46,079 bases of DNA from positions 1 through 46,079 of the forward strand of contig NZ_JAKEIO010000058.1 of assembly GCF_021474405.1 (NCBI RefSeq). The letters run 5' to 3'. A program made the position numbers and the translations under genes. Positions 1 through 7,939 of the stretch are shown here, piece after piece. The notes below the pieces were generated by a model. The model ran no database searches. It saw only the letters and a program-made list of their open reading frames with translations, and was not told the origin of the DNA. This DNA is from [Streptosporangium] indianense. Its GTDB lineage: Bacteria > Actinomycetota > Actinomycetes > Streptomycetales > Streptomycetaceae. How positions within the stretch are numbered: the first letter of the stretch is position 1; every line of letters begins with the position of its first letter.

Positions 1-1025
1 TCCAGGGCATCGGCACGTTCGGGTCCTCCGGCGAGCAGAAGCCCGTCCCGATCGCGAGTGTCGCCAAGGTCATGACCGCCTACCTCATCCTGCGCGAGCA
101 CCCGCTCAAGAGCGGTGAGAAGGGCCCGAAGATCGGCATCGACCAGGCCGCCCAGGACCAGTCCGACGCCGGCCAGGAGTCCACCGTCGACGTCACCAAG
201 GGCGACAGCATCACCGAGCGGGAGGCCCTGGAGAGCATCCTGATCGCGTCCGCGAACAACATCGCGCGGCTGCTCGCCCGCTGGGACGCCGGTTCCGAGA
301 AGGCGTTCGTGCAGAAGATGAACGACGCCGCCGAGGACCTCGGCATGAAGAACACGACGTACACCGACCCCTCGGGCCTGAACAACACGACCGTCTCCAC
401 GGCCGTGGACCAGGTGAAGCTCGCCAGGGCCGCCATGCAGCAGCCCGCGTTCCGCGAGGTCGCGGCCATGATGTCGTACGTCGACTACAAGGGCACGAAG
501 CACGACAACTGGAACCGCCTGGTCGGCTCCAACGACGTCACCGGCATCAAGACCGGCACCACCACCTCGGCGCTCGGCAACCTCGTCTTCGCGGCCAAGA
601 AGGACGTCGACGGCGAGACCCACCGGATCATCGGCGCGGTGGTGCGCCAGCCCGCCGGCGGTCCGGACAACACGATCCTGGGCGCCGCCCTGCACGAGGG
701 CGACAAGCTGATCCGGGCGGCGCAGGGCGCGCTGGAGTCGGCGACGATCCTGAAGAAGGGTGACGTCGTCGGGTACGCCGACGACGGTCTCGGCGGCCGC
801 ACGCCGGTCGCCGTCACCGAGGACGTCACGGCCGTCGGCTGGGCGGGCCTGTCGGTCAAGCTGACGTTCGCCGGGGGTGACCTCCCGCACACGGCCAAGG
901 CCGGTACCAAGGTGGGCACACTGACCGTCGGGGACGGAACCACCAGTGCCGTGAAGGTCCCGGTGGCCCTCCAGAAGGACCTGGCGGAGCCGGGCTTCGG
1001 GGCCAAGCTCACCCGCATCGGCTGA
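1..1025 (+). CDS. D-alanyl-D-alanine carboxypeptidase (serine-type, peptidase S11), 5' truncated
   Basis: The reading frame is open from base 3 to the TGA at 1023-1025, so the N-terminus lies outside the window. The three penicillin-binding-protein motifs are all present: S-V-A-K (bases 57-68, the acylated serine and its lysine), S-A-N (249-257) and K-T-G (549-557). Spacing fits low-molecular-mass PBPs of family S11, which trim the terminal D-Ala of peptidoglycan stem peptides outside the membrane. About 150 residues after KTG form a beta-rich tail, as in DacA-type enzymes. An ATG at 72 should not be taken as the start, because it would remove the catalytic SxxK. A signal peptide is expected upstream but cannot be seen. 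The family assignment is firm; which paralogue it is cannot be decided here. In S. coelicolor an S11 carboxypeptidase lies in the same broad region as fbiC and afsR (from memory), which would agree with this gene order. Confidence 0.95.
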   Translation, partial: QGIGTFGSSGEQKPVPIASVAKVMTAYLILREHPLKSGEKGPKIGIDQAAQDQSDAGQESTVDVTKGDSITEREALESILIASANNIARLLARWDAGSEKAFVQKMNDAAEDLGMKNTTYTDPSGLNNTTVSTAVDQVKLARAAMQQPAFREVAAMMSYVDYKGTKHDNWNRLVGSNDVTGIKTGTTTSALGNLVFAAKKDVDGETHRIIGAVVRQPAGGPDNTILGAALHEGDKLIRAAQGALESATILKKGDVVGYADDGLGGRTPVAVTEDVTAVGWAGLSVKLTFAGGDLPHTAKAGTKVGTLTVGDGTTSAVKVPVALQKDLAEPGFGAKLTRIG

Positions 1026-1047
1026 CCCGGGGTACGACCCGCACCAC

Positions 1048-1095
1048 CGCACCCCGCCGGTGACGGCCCGTCCGGGCGCCGTCCGGCGGGGTGCG
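1048..1095 (+). terminator. Factor-independent terminator-like hairpin after the carboxypeptidase
   Basis: Perfect 13-bp arms (CGCACCCCGCCGG at 1048-1060 and its complement at 1083-1095) enclose a 22-nt loop. It lies 23 bases after the stop codon. No T-run follows, which is common for Streptomyces terminators. The next gene starts 90 bases further on. Confidence 0.7.
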
Positions 1096-1185
1096 TGCTA
1101 GCGTCCCGAATCGGGACATGCCGCCGCTCGCGCCGGCACGGCGGCGAAGCGAGAACAGAAGACGGGACACGGGGAGTGCCTTCGA

Positions 1186-3171
1186 GTGGCCACTGCGGAG
1201 CCGACACGCGCAGACGACGCCGAACCGGGCTCGGTATCAGGCCCGCGAATACGCCTGCCCGAAGCACCGGACGACAGCTCGTCGAACGCCGCGGGGCGTA
1301 ACGCCACCGCGCGGGACGTCAGCGCACCCGCGGGCGGCTCACCCGAAGCCGGTCCGCCCGAAGCCGGTCCGTCCGAAGCAGGTCCGTCCGAAGCAGGCGC
1401 GGCCGAAGGCGGCGCGTCCGCGGAGCGCAAGGCCGGGTTCGAGTGGCCCGCCCCCGTGCTGGCGCTGCGCGAGCGCATGCTGCGGCACCCGGTGCTGTCC
1501 GTCACGGGACTCGCCGCGGCGCTGCACATCCTCTGGTTCTTCACGTTCGCGAACAGTGGCGGCGATCTGGCCGCGCAGGACGCGTGGGCCGAGTTCGTCG
1601 GCCGGCACCCGGACTCGGCGTACAACCTCGCCTGGTACGGCGGGATGCACCCGGTGTCGTACAGCGTGGTGTCGCCGTATCTGATGTCGGTGCTCGGCGT
1701 GCGCACCACGATGATGATCGCGGGGACGGTCTCGGCCGGTCTGCTGACCCTGCTCCTGCTGCGCAGCCGCTCGGTCCTCAACCCGCTGTGGGCGTCGCTG
1801 GCGGGCGTGTTCGGGCTGTTCTGCAACGCGGTGTCGGGGCGGGTGACGTTCGGTCTCGGCATGATGTTCGCGCTCGGCGCGGTCGCCGTCGTGTTCTGCT
1901 GGCCCTACCGGTGGCGGTACAAGCGCTGGGCGAAGGCGCTGAGCGCGGCGCCGCTGGCCGCACTGGCGACCATGGCGTCGCCGGTCGCGGGCCTGTTCGT
2001 GGGCCTGGTGGCGGTGGCGCTGTTCCTGCAGAAGCGGCGTCCGGGCGCCTGGGCGCTGGGTCTCGCGCCGACCGCCGTGGTGGCGGTGTCGGCGTGGCTG
2101 TTCCCGTTCTCGGGCACGCAGCCGATGGTGATCGGCTCGGTGCTGCTGCCGCTCGCGTTCTCCGTCCTGGCGTACGTGCTGGTGCCGCAGGAGTGGAAGA
2201 CGGTCCGGCTCACGGCCGCGGTGTACGGCCTCGGGGTCGTGCTGGTGTGGCTGATCAGCTCCCAGATCGGGTCGAACATCACGCGGCTGGCGATGCTGTT
2301 CGCCGGGGTCGCCCTGGTCGCCGCGCTGCCGTTCACGGTGCCGCGCAGCCGCAAGTGGTACGCGGCCGTGGTGGCGCTGTGCGGTTTCGGGGTGTGGATC
2401 GGCTTCAAGACGGTCGACGACATCGTGCACACGGCCCCGGCGGCGTCCTGGTCGCGTGAGCTGGCTCCGCTCGTCAACGAACTGCAGGAGGTCGGCGCCG
2501 AGAAGGGCCGGGTCGAGGTGGTCCCGGCGCGTTCCCATCGCGAGGCGTCCGCGCTCGCCCCCTACGTCAACCTGGCCCGCGGCTGGAACCGGCAGGCGGA
2601 CATGGAGCGCAACCCCCTCTTCTACGACGACACGCTCAACTCGGCGAACTACCACGAGTGGCTGAAGCGCTGGGCGGTGCACTACGTGGTGCTGCCGAAG
2701 GGCGAGCCGGACGGTGACGGGGGGCAGCGGGAGCGGGCGCTGGTGCGGCGCGGGCTGCCGTATCTGACCCAGATCTGGGGCGACGCCACGTGGCAGCTGT
2801 TCAAGGTGACCGCACCGACCCCGCTGGCCGAGCCGAACGCGGTGGTCGACCGGGCCGAGCAGGGGGAAATGACCCTCCAGGTGAAGAAGCCGGGCCGGAT
2901 CCTGGTGCGCATCCCCTACTCGCCGTGGCTGAGCATCGTCGACGCGGAGGGCAAGAGCCTGAAGCCGCCGCAGGAGACCGAGGAGTCCAGGAACCGTCCC
3001 GACGACGAGCCGAAGACGTACGTGAACGTCAACGGCTGCCTCGCCGAGACGGAGGAGGACGCGCAGGGCGACAAGTGGACGGAGCTGCTGGCCCCGAAGG
3101 CCGGGACGTACCGGCTGGCGGCGCCGTACCAGCTCCCGCGGGGTACGCCGTGTCCGGAGGAGCTGCGCTGA
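1186..3171 (+). CDS. Large polytopic membrane protein with C-terminal extracytoplasmic domain
   Basis: A 661-residue protein from a GTG start, preceded by GGGGAG nine bases upstream. Residues 1 to about 85 are hydrophilic and contain a Glu-Ala-Gly-Pro repeat. About 10-11 hydrophobic segments follow (residues ~105-410), then a ~250-residue soluble domain rich in charged residues, including WAVHYVVLP near residue 500 and a Cys near the C-terminus (PRGTPCPEELR). One membrane core followed by a soluble domain resembles GT-C-type lipid-linked-sugar transferases and related polymer-glycosylation membrane proteins. That is inference: I see no catalytic motif that proves it. The gene is monocistronic, between a terminator-like hairpin and a convergent gene only 3 bases away. 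Conserved Streptomyces membrane protein of unknown function is the safest reading. Confidence 0.85.
   Translation: MATAEPTRADDAEPGSVSGPRIRLPEAPDDSSSNAAGRNATARDVSAPAGGSPEAGPPEAGPSEAGPSEAGAAEGGASAERKAGFEWPAPVLALRERMLRHPVLSVTGLAAALHILWFFTFANSGGDLAAQDAWAEFVGRHPDSAYNLAWYGGMHPVSYSVVSPYLMSVLGVRTTMMIAGTVSAGLLTLLLLRSRSVLNPLWASLAGVFGLFCNAVSGRVTFGLGMMFALGAVAVVFCWPYRWRYKRWAKALSAAPLAALATMASPVAGLFVGLVAVALFLQKRRPGAWALGLAPTAVVAVSAWLFPFSGTQPMVIGSVLLPLAFSVLAYVLVPQEWKTVRLTAAVYGLGVVLVWLISSQIGSNITRLAMLFAGVALVAALPFTVPRSRKWYAAVVALCGFGVWIGFKTVDDIVHTAPAASWSRELAPLVNELQEVGAEKGRVEVVPARSHREASALAPYVNLARGWNRQADMERNPLFYDDTLNSANYHEWLKRWAVHYVVLPKGEPDGDGGQRERALVRRGLPYLTQIWGDATWQLFKVTAPTPLAEPNAVVDRAEQGEMTLQVKKPGRILVRIPYSPWLSIVDAEGKSLKPPQETEESRNRPDDEPKTYVNVNGCLAETEEDAQGDKWTELLAPKAGTYRLAAPYQLPRGTPCPEELR
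1345..1419 (+). repeat. Coding minisatellite, five 15-bp units
   Basis: Five tandem 15-base units, consensus GAAGCCGGTCCGTCC with changes, encode E-A-G-P-[PS]-type pentapeptides in the N-terminal hydrophilic region of the membrane protein. The unit length is a multiple of three, so copy-number change would keep the frame. Confidence 0.85.
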
Positions 3172-3174
3172 GCC

Positions 3175-4014
3175 TCAGCGCAGCAGGTCCACGTACGTGT
3201 CCGTGCCGGGCACCGTCGGGATGAACGGGGCCACCAGCTCCACCCTGCCCAGGCCCGACTCGGCCACCGCCCGGTCGAGGCCGGTGAGGAAGGGGTCCCA
3301 GCACTCCCTCGGGTCGGTCTGGAGGAACCACAGGAGCGTCAGGCGGGTGTCGACGCCCTCGACCTGTTTGACGTACGTCATGCGGTCGCCGGGCAGGGGT
3401 GTGGGGCGGAAGACCGTCACCAGCGCGGCCGGGGAGCCGGCCAGGCGCCGGGGGAGGTGGCGGGTGCGCAGCCACGTGAGGAGCGGGTCGCGTTGCTCGG
3501 GGGTGTCCGCCTCGACGACCTGGAGGACCAGGCCCGCGTAGGGGTGGTCGAGGGCATGGACGTCGCGGGGTCCGGCCGCTCCGTCGCGGTACACCGTCGT
3601 CTCGTGGTCCTGGAACGCCGTCAGGACGTGCGTGCGGTCGTGGTAGACGCGGGCGTCCCGGTTGAGGCGCTTGTTGACGGCGACGGTCCAGCGCATGTGG
3701 TCGTCGTAGCGGCCGTCGGTGATCCAGTAGGTGGAGAGGTAGCAGCCGGCGGTGACGGGCTGGGCGATCGCCGACTTCTCGGGGTAGCGCAGCAGCTGGA
3801 GGTCCCGCGTCGCCACCCAGCGGCGGCCCGCCTGCATCCAGGGCATGGCCATCGCCCCGGCGTAGTAGTGGTCGTCCTCGTACCAGCGGTTGTACGCGTA
3901 CTCGTGGCCGGGATGCGGCTCGACCATGGTGATGAGGGCGTGTCCGGGGTGGGTGCCGTAGGGGCCGACGGCGGCCAGTTCGGCGTACAGCTCGCTGCGG
4001 GTGTCCTCGCTCAT
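3175..4014 (-). CDS. Conserved protein of unknown function, possibly a dimeric alpha/beta-barrel (EthD/Dabb-like) fold
   Basis: A 279-residue soluble protein. The start is the ATG at 4012-4014 (protein begins MSEDTR), with AAGGGGAAGGGC directly upstream; a further in-frame ATG at 4041-4043 lacks a comparable ribosome site and would sit next to the operator. No signal peptide or membrane segment. Visible conserved-looking stretches are MVEPHPGHEYAYNRWYEDDH near residue 25 and YHDRTHVLTAFQDHETTVYRDG near 125, rich in His, Asp and Tyr. The first resembles EthD/Dabb-type domains, in which a short N-terminal beta strand is followed by a helix with Y/F-x-x-W and an H; this fold is inference. It is divergent from an SDR gene, and both share a palindrome at 4047-4063, so a common catabolic role is likely. 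I do not know the reaction. Confidence 0.8.
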   Translation of the reverse strand: MSEDTRSELYAELAAVGPYGTHPGHALITMVEPHPGHEYAYNRWYEDDHYYAGAMAMPWMQAGRRWVATRDLQLLRYPEKSAIAQPVTAGCYLSTYWITDGRYDDHMRWTVAVNKRLNRDARVYHDRTHVLTAFQDHETTVYRDGAAGPRDVHALDHPYAGLVLQVVEADTPEQRDPLLTWLRTRHLPRRLAGSPAALVTVFRPTPLPGDRMTYVKQVEGVDTRLTLLWFLQTDPRECWDPFLTGLDRAVAESGLGRVELVAPFIPTVPGTDTYVDLLR

Positions 4015-4046
4015 GCCCTTCCCCTTCGTCGGTGACTGACCCATAC

Positions 4047-4063
4047 TCTGACGCTCCGTCAGA
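4047..4063. promoter_or_regulatory. TetR-type operator palindrome in a divergent promoter region
   Basis: TCTGACGctcCGTCAGA is a perfect 7-bp inverted repeat with a 3-bp centre. It lies 33 bases from the minus-strand start (4014) and 36 bases from the plus-strand start (4100). The same palindrome recurs at 31196-31212, 31256-31270, 34231-34246 and twice at 41291-41332. Length and symmetry fit a TetR-family repressor site; the protein is not in the window. Confidence 0.75.
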
Positions 4064-4099
4064 TGGAGCACCAGGGGTCCGGTCCGGGGAGGTCCTGCC

Positions 4100-4885
4100 A
4101 TGTCACTGCTCGCGGGGAAGACGGTCGTGGTGTCGGGGGTCGGGGCCGGGCTGGGCCGGCAGGTCGCGGCGGCGGTCGTACGGGACGGCGGGCGGGCCGT
4201 GCTCGGGGCCCGTACGGAGGCGAGTCTGGCGAAGACCGCCGTCGAGGTCGATCCCGGCGGGACGCACACCGCGTACCGGGTCACGGACATCCGCGACGAG
4301 GCGCAGTGCGAGGCGCTGGCGGGGCTGGCGCGGGAGCGGTTCGGGGGGATCGACGCGGTGGTCCACGTGGCCGCGCTCGACGGCTACTTCGGCGGGCTGG
4401 AGGACGCCGACTTCGAGTCCTGGCGGACGGTGCTGGAGGTGAACCTGCTGGGCACGCTGCGGATGACCCGGGCCTGCCTGCCGTCGCTCCGGCAGGGCGG
4501 CGGGTCGGTGGTGTTCATCGGGACGCAGTCTGCGGTGGCCGCTCCCTCGCAGGTGCGGCAGGCGGCGTACGCGGCGTCGAAGGGGGCGCTGACGAGTGCG
4601 ATGTACTCGCTGGCCCGGGAGCTCGGGCCGCACCGGATCCGGGTGAACACGGTGCTGCCCGGCTGGATGTGGGGGCCGCCGGTGCAGGCGTATGTGCAGT
4701 TCGCGGCCCAGTCGGAGGGCGTGCCCGAGCAGGCCGTCCTGGAGCGGCTGACCGGGCGGATGGCGCTGCCGGAGCTGGCCACGGACGCGGACGTGGCCGA
4801 TGCGGCGGTGTTCCTGGCGTCGGACCGGGCGCGGTCGATCACCGGACAGTCACTGCTGGTCAACGCCGGGGAGCTGATGCGCTGA
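4100..4885 (+). CDS. SDR-family NAD(P)-dependent oxidoreductase
   Basis: 261 residues, classical short-chain dehydrogenase. The nucleotide-binding motif is SGVGAGLG (G13, G17, G19). The catalytic triad is visible: S144, Y157 and K161 (YAASK), with Ser 13 residues before Tyr. NAG is replaced by VHVAA around residue 90, while the family NLLG helix motif is present. The start is ATG with GGGAGG seven bases upstream. The gene is divergent from the 3175-4014 gene across the palindrome at 4047-4063. The substrate is probably a hydroxyl/keto compound of the same pathway; which one cannot be told from sequence. The C-terminus is ITGQSLLVNAGELMR, close to the usual ITGQ..xVDGG ending. Confidence 0.93.
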   Translation: MSLLAGKTVVVSGVGAGLGRQVAAAVVRDGGRAVLGARTEASLAKTAVEVDPGGTHTAYRVTDIRDEAQCEALAGLARERFGGIDAVVHVAALDGYFGGLEDADFESWRTVLEVNLLGTLRMTRACLPSLRQGGGSVVFIGTQSAVAAPSQVRQAAYAASKGALTSAMYSLARELGPHRIRVNTVLPGWMWGPPVQAYVQFAAQSEGVPEQAVLERLTGRMALPELATDADVADAAVFLASDRARSITGQSLLVNAGELMR

Positions 4886-5011
4886 GTTCACATGCGTGAA
4901 CCAAGGCCATCAAATCGAACATCTTTACCTCCCTTTGACCTCACCCTCACTTGTCGTGTTCACGCGGCAGCGCCCACGATGAGCGCCGGGCCGACCCCTG
5001 GGAGGGCGCAC

Positions 5012-6583
5012 ATGAACGGTCTCGACTGGGCCGTGCTCATCGGCTACTTCGCCGTGATGGTCGCGATCGGGGTCTGGTCGCACAAGCGCGTCGACAACGT
5101 CAGCGACTTCTTCACCGCCGGCGGCAAGATGCCGTGGTGGCTGTCCGGCATCTCGCACCACATGTCGGGCTACAGCGCGGTGATGTTCACCGGGTACGCG
5201 GGCATCGCCTACACCTACGGCGTCACGTCGTTCGTCACCTGGTCCTTCCCCATCGCCCTCGGCATCGCCATCGGGTCGAAGCTGTTCGCGCCGCGCATCA
5301 ACCGGCTGCGCTCCCGGCTCCACGTGGCTTCTCCGCTGGAGTACCTGAAGAACCGCTACGACCTGAAGACGCAGCAGGCACTGGCCTGGTCCGGGATGCT
5401 GCTGAAGATCGTGGACGTCGGCGCCAAGTGGGCGGCCATCGCCACCCTGCTGTCCGTCTTCACCGGCATCTCCCTCAACCAGGGCATCCTCATCACCGGC
5501 GGCATCACGGCGGTCTACTGCACGATCGGCGGACTCTGGGCGGACGCGCTGACCGAACTCGGTCAGTTCATCATCCAGTTGCTGGCCGGCGTCGCCATGT
5601 TCGTGGCGGTCTTCGTACGCCTCGACGACCACGGCGGCTTCTTCGGCGTCTGGGACTCGCCGGAGCTCCAGGGCCACGAGAAACCGCTGGTCGGACCGTA
5701 CGGCACGGTGTTCCTGCTGGCGTTCCTCTTCATCAAGCTCTTCGAGTACAACGGCGGCATGCTCAACCAGGCGCAGCGCTACATGGCCACGCCCGACGCC
5801 AAGGAGGCCGAGCGCTCCGCGCGCCTCTCGGCGATCCTCTGGCTGGTCTGGCCGCTGGTGCTGTTCTTCCCCATGTGGATGTCGCCGCTGCTGGTCGAGT
5901 CGCAGAAGCAGGACGGCTCGGACTCCTACGCCCTGATGACCGAACAGCTGCTGCCGCACGGCCTGTTGGGCCTGGTCGTCGTCGGCTTCTTCTCGCACAC
6001 CATGGCCATGTGCTCCTCCGACGCCAACGCCATCGCGGCCGTCTTCACCCGGGACTGCGCGCCGGCGATCTGGGCGCGGGCCCGGGCGTGGAACCAGAGC
6101 CAGGGCCTGCGGGTCGCCCGGATCGCCACGGTCGTCTTCCTCGGCCTGTCCATGGCGGCGGCGACCCAGGTCGACTCCCCCGCGTTCAAGGACATCATCA
6201 CGGTGGTCATCAAGTGGGTGGCCGGCCTGATGGGCCCGATGGCGATACCCATGATGCTGGGCCTGCTGCGCGCGTTCCGCCGCTCCGGCCCCACGGCGGC
6301 CCTGGTCAGCTGGTCGATGGGCCTGCTCGCGTTCTGGCTGGTGAACTACCCGGTCAACTGGAACGTCGAGGGCGGCGTGCCGCTCCAGTACCAGGTGTCG
6401 ATCCCGCTGGCGGTGTCGCTGGTGCTGTACGTCCTGGTCGGCTACCTCAAGCCGGAGGACACCCCCGGGCGTCTCGCACTCATCGAGAAGATCAACACGG
6501 ACGGGGACGGGACAGCGGCGGCCACGGTCCCGGCCCCGGCCGACCCGACCGACGAGGCGGTGCGGACGACGACCGGGCATTGA
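5012..6583 (+). CDS. Sodium:solute symporter (SSS/SLC5 family)
   Basis: 523 residues with about 13-14 hydrophobic helices. The start is the ATG at 5012 (MNGLDWAVLIGYFAVM) with GGGAGG six to seven bases upstream; upstream in-frame codons have no ribosome site. Family features are the N-terminal DFFTAGGKMPWWLSGISHHMSGYSA stretch (first helices, G-rich sodium-site region, residues ~30-55) and a central FNGG-like EYNGGMLNQAQRYMA segment near residue 250. A hydrophilic tail of ~40 residues ends the protein. Members import sugars, amino acids or carboxylates with Na+. The SGLT-like N-terminus hints at a sugar or polyol, but the substrate is not resolvable. Monocistronic; 126 bases separate it from the SDR stop. 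Confidence 0.93.
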   Translation: MNGLDWAVLIGYFAVMVAIGVWSHKRVDNVSDFFTAGGKMPWWLSGISHHMSGYSAVMFTGYAGIAYTYGVTSFVTWSFPIALGIAIGSKLFAPRINRLRSRLHVASPLEYLKNRYDLKTQQALAWSGMLLKIVDVGAKWAAIATLLSVFTGISLNQGILITGGITAVYCTIGGLWADALTELGQFIIQLLAGVAMFVAVFVRLDDHGGFFGVWDSPELQGHEKPLVGPYGTVFLLAFLFIKLFEYNGGMLNQAQRYMATPDAKEAERSARLSAILWLVWPLVLFFPMWMSPLLVESQKQDGSDSYALMTEQLLPHGLLGLVVVGFFSHTMAMCSSDANAIAAVFTRDCAPAIWARARAWNQSQGLRVARIATVVFLGLSMAAATQVDSPAFKDIITVVIKWVAGLMGPMAIPMMLGLLRAFRRSGPTAALVSWSMGLLAFWLVNYPVNWNVEGGVPLQYQVSIPLAVSLVLYVLVGYLKPEDTPGRLALIEKINTDGDGTAAATVPAPADPTDEAVRTTTGH

Positions 6584-6712
6584 CCGCTCCCTCACTTGAG
6601 TTCAAGCCCAGGCAAGGAAAAGGCAAAGCAGAAGCAAATAATGATCATCGAGAGCCCTGACAGACTGGGCAAAATCGAACACATCTCCCGCCGCCCACTT
6701 CGGGACGGATGC

Positions 6713-6751
6713 TACTTTTCACCGCTGCTCTGGCTTGACCACCAGAGCAGC
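6713..6751 (+). promoter_or_regulatory. Candidate promoter and 5'-UTR hairpin of the secreted-protein gene
   Basis: The gap 6584-6777 is unusually A/T-rich for this genome. It holds TACTTT (6713-6718), a possible -10 box, then a perfect 10-bp stem (GCTGCTCTGG at 6724-6733 and its complement at 6742-6751) with an 8-nt loop. Initiation about 7 bases after TACTTT would place the hairpin at the very 5' end of the mRNA. No T-run follows, so it is not an obvious terminator. An A-rich single-stranded stretch and GGGAG lead to the GTG at 6778. Confidence 0.4.
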
Positions 6752-6777
6752 ATAAAAGAAAACAAACGGGAGAAAAT

Positions 6778-7188
6778 GTGCGTAAGTTGGCAGTAGGCGC
6801 CCTCGCGGCTGGCCTCTTCGCCATGGGGGCGGGCACGGCGTTCGCGGCCTCGTGGCACGACATTCCGACGCTCACGACCGGCGGCGCGAAGTTCCACCAC
6901 GGCCAGTACAAGTGGCACCCCGCAGGCGAGAACCACGGCGCCTTCGAGTGGAAGGGCCAACTCCAGGACACCGACCACGGTGACGACCACAATGTGTACG
7001 TCCAGGTGAAGGTCGAGGGCTACGACTGGAACCGCTACAACGGCAAGCAGAAGAAGACCGTTCCGGTGGGCGCCTCCAACTGGGCGCCCCCGCAGCGCTA
7101 CACCGACGACGCCTACATCCGCGTCTGCCGTGACAAGGGTTCGTTCAACCCGGACAACTGCTCGGCCACCAAGCACTACCAGAGGTAA
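6778..7188 (+). CDS. Small secreted protein of unknown function
   Basis: 136 residues from GTG, with GGGAG 5-6 bases upstream. The N-terminus is a clear Sec signal peptide: MRK, a hydrophobic core (LAVGALAAGLFAMGAG) and an A-F-A site, cleavage near residue 23. The mature part (~113 residues) is rich in His, Trp, Tyr and Asp, with two Cys near the C-terminus (VCRDKGSFNPDNC), spaced to form a disulfide. It has no membrane anchor or lipobox. It sits in front of an ABC transporter gene pair, with a strong terminator between. I do not recognise a domain family. The composition suggests a small beta-sandwich exported protein, but this is only an impression. Confidence 0.88.
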   Translation: MRKLAVGALAAGLFAMGAGTAFAASWHDIPTLTTGGAKFHHGQYKWHPAGENHGAFEWKGQLQDTDHGDDHNVYVQVKVEGYDWNRYNGKQKKTVPVGASNWAPPQRYTDDAYIRVCRDKGSFNPDNCSATKHYQR

Positions 7189-7208
7189 GCGAAACCACAG
7201 CTCCACGT

Positions 7209-7247
7209 ACCGGGCCCAGGCTGACCTCCTGGGCCCGGTCGCTTCTT
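7209..7247 (+). terminator. Strong intrinsic terminator or attenuator
   Basis: Perfect 12-bp arms (ACCGGGCCCAGG at 7209-7220, complement at 7228-7239) with a 7-nt loop, followed by CGCTTCTTT. It is 20 bases after the secreted-protein stop and only 19 bases before the likely start of the ABC ATPase. The transporter must therefore be read through this hairpin or use a promoter inside the secreted-protein gene. Confidence 0.85.
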
Positions 7248-7258
7248 TGGGGGAAGCC

Positions 7259-7939
7259 ATCAGTACGTCAGAAGTCCTGTCCGCCACGGGCGTCGACCTC
7301 TCCTACGGCGAGCAGCTGGCTGTCAGTGACGCCCATCTCTCGATCTCCCGGGGCGAGGTCGCGGCCATCACCGGACAGAGCGGCTCGGGAAAGTCCTCGC
7401 TGCTGTACTGCCTCGCGGGAGTGCTGCCTCCGGCGCGCGGACAGGTGAGGTTCGAAGGGCAGTCGCTCAGCGATCTCACCGACGACGAGATCAGTGAACT
7501 CCGCCGTGAACGCTTCGGTTTCGTCTTCCAGTACGGCGAACTGCTCCCGGAGCTGACCATCGAGGAGAACACCGCCCTGCCGCTGCGCCTGGCCGGGCAA
7601 CGCAAGCGGCCCGCGCTCGCGGCCGCCGGCGAGGTCCTCACCCGGCTGGGACTGGGCGAGCTGCGCGAGCGCCGTCCGTCGCAGGTGTCAGGTGGTCAGA
7701 ACCAACGTGTCGCCGTCGCGCGGGCCTTGGTCCACCGCCCGGCCGTCGTGTTCGCCGACGAACCGACCGGGTCGCTGGACAGCGCCAACGCCTCCGCCGT
7801 GCTGAGGGAGTTCCTCGGCCTGGCACGCTCGCAGGGCACGGCCGTCATCCTGGTCACGCATGACCCCGGCGTCGCCGCACAGGCCGACAGCCACTACACG
7901 ATGTCCGACGGAGTCCTCAGCCCCCGGGGGGCGGTGTGA
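7259..7939 (+). CDS. ABC transporter ATP-binding protein (LolD/MacB type)
   Basis: About 226 residues. All ATPase motifs are present: Walker A GQSGSGKSS (~residue 37-45), Q-loop VFQYGELLPELT, signature VSGGQNQRVA, Walker B VVFADEPTG and the H-loop VTHD. The length and the permease next door fit MacB/LolD-type mechanotransmitter exporters. The start is unusual. The reading frame has no ATG or GTG after the terminator. Homologous N-termini would read M-S-T-S-E-V-L-S, and here the first codon is ATC (7259-7261), with GGGGGAA six bases upstream. The only canonical alternative is TTG at 7247, inside the terminator tail and without a ribosome site. The stop overlaps the permease start by 4 bases (GTGA). 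Confidence 0.9.
   Translation: MSTSEVLSATGVDLSYGEQLAVSDAHLSISRGEVAAITGQSGSGKSSLLYCLAGVLPPARGQVRFEGQSLSDLTDDEISELRRERFGFVFQYGELLPELTIEENTALPLRLAGQRKRPALAAAGEVLTRLGLGELRERRPSQVSGGQNQRVAVARALVHRPAVVFADEPTGSLDSANASAVLREFLGLARSQGTAVILVTHDPGVAAQADSHYTMSDGVLSPRGAV

Noticed and set aside
72..74. ATG at 72 as the start of the carboxypeptidase.
   Set aside because: It would remove the catalytic S-V-A-K motif at 57-68; the frame is open to the left edge.
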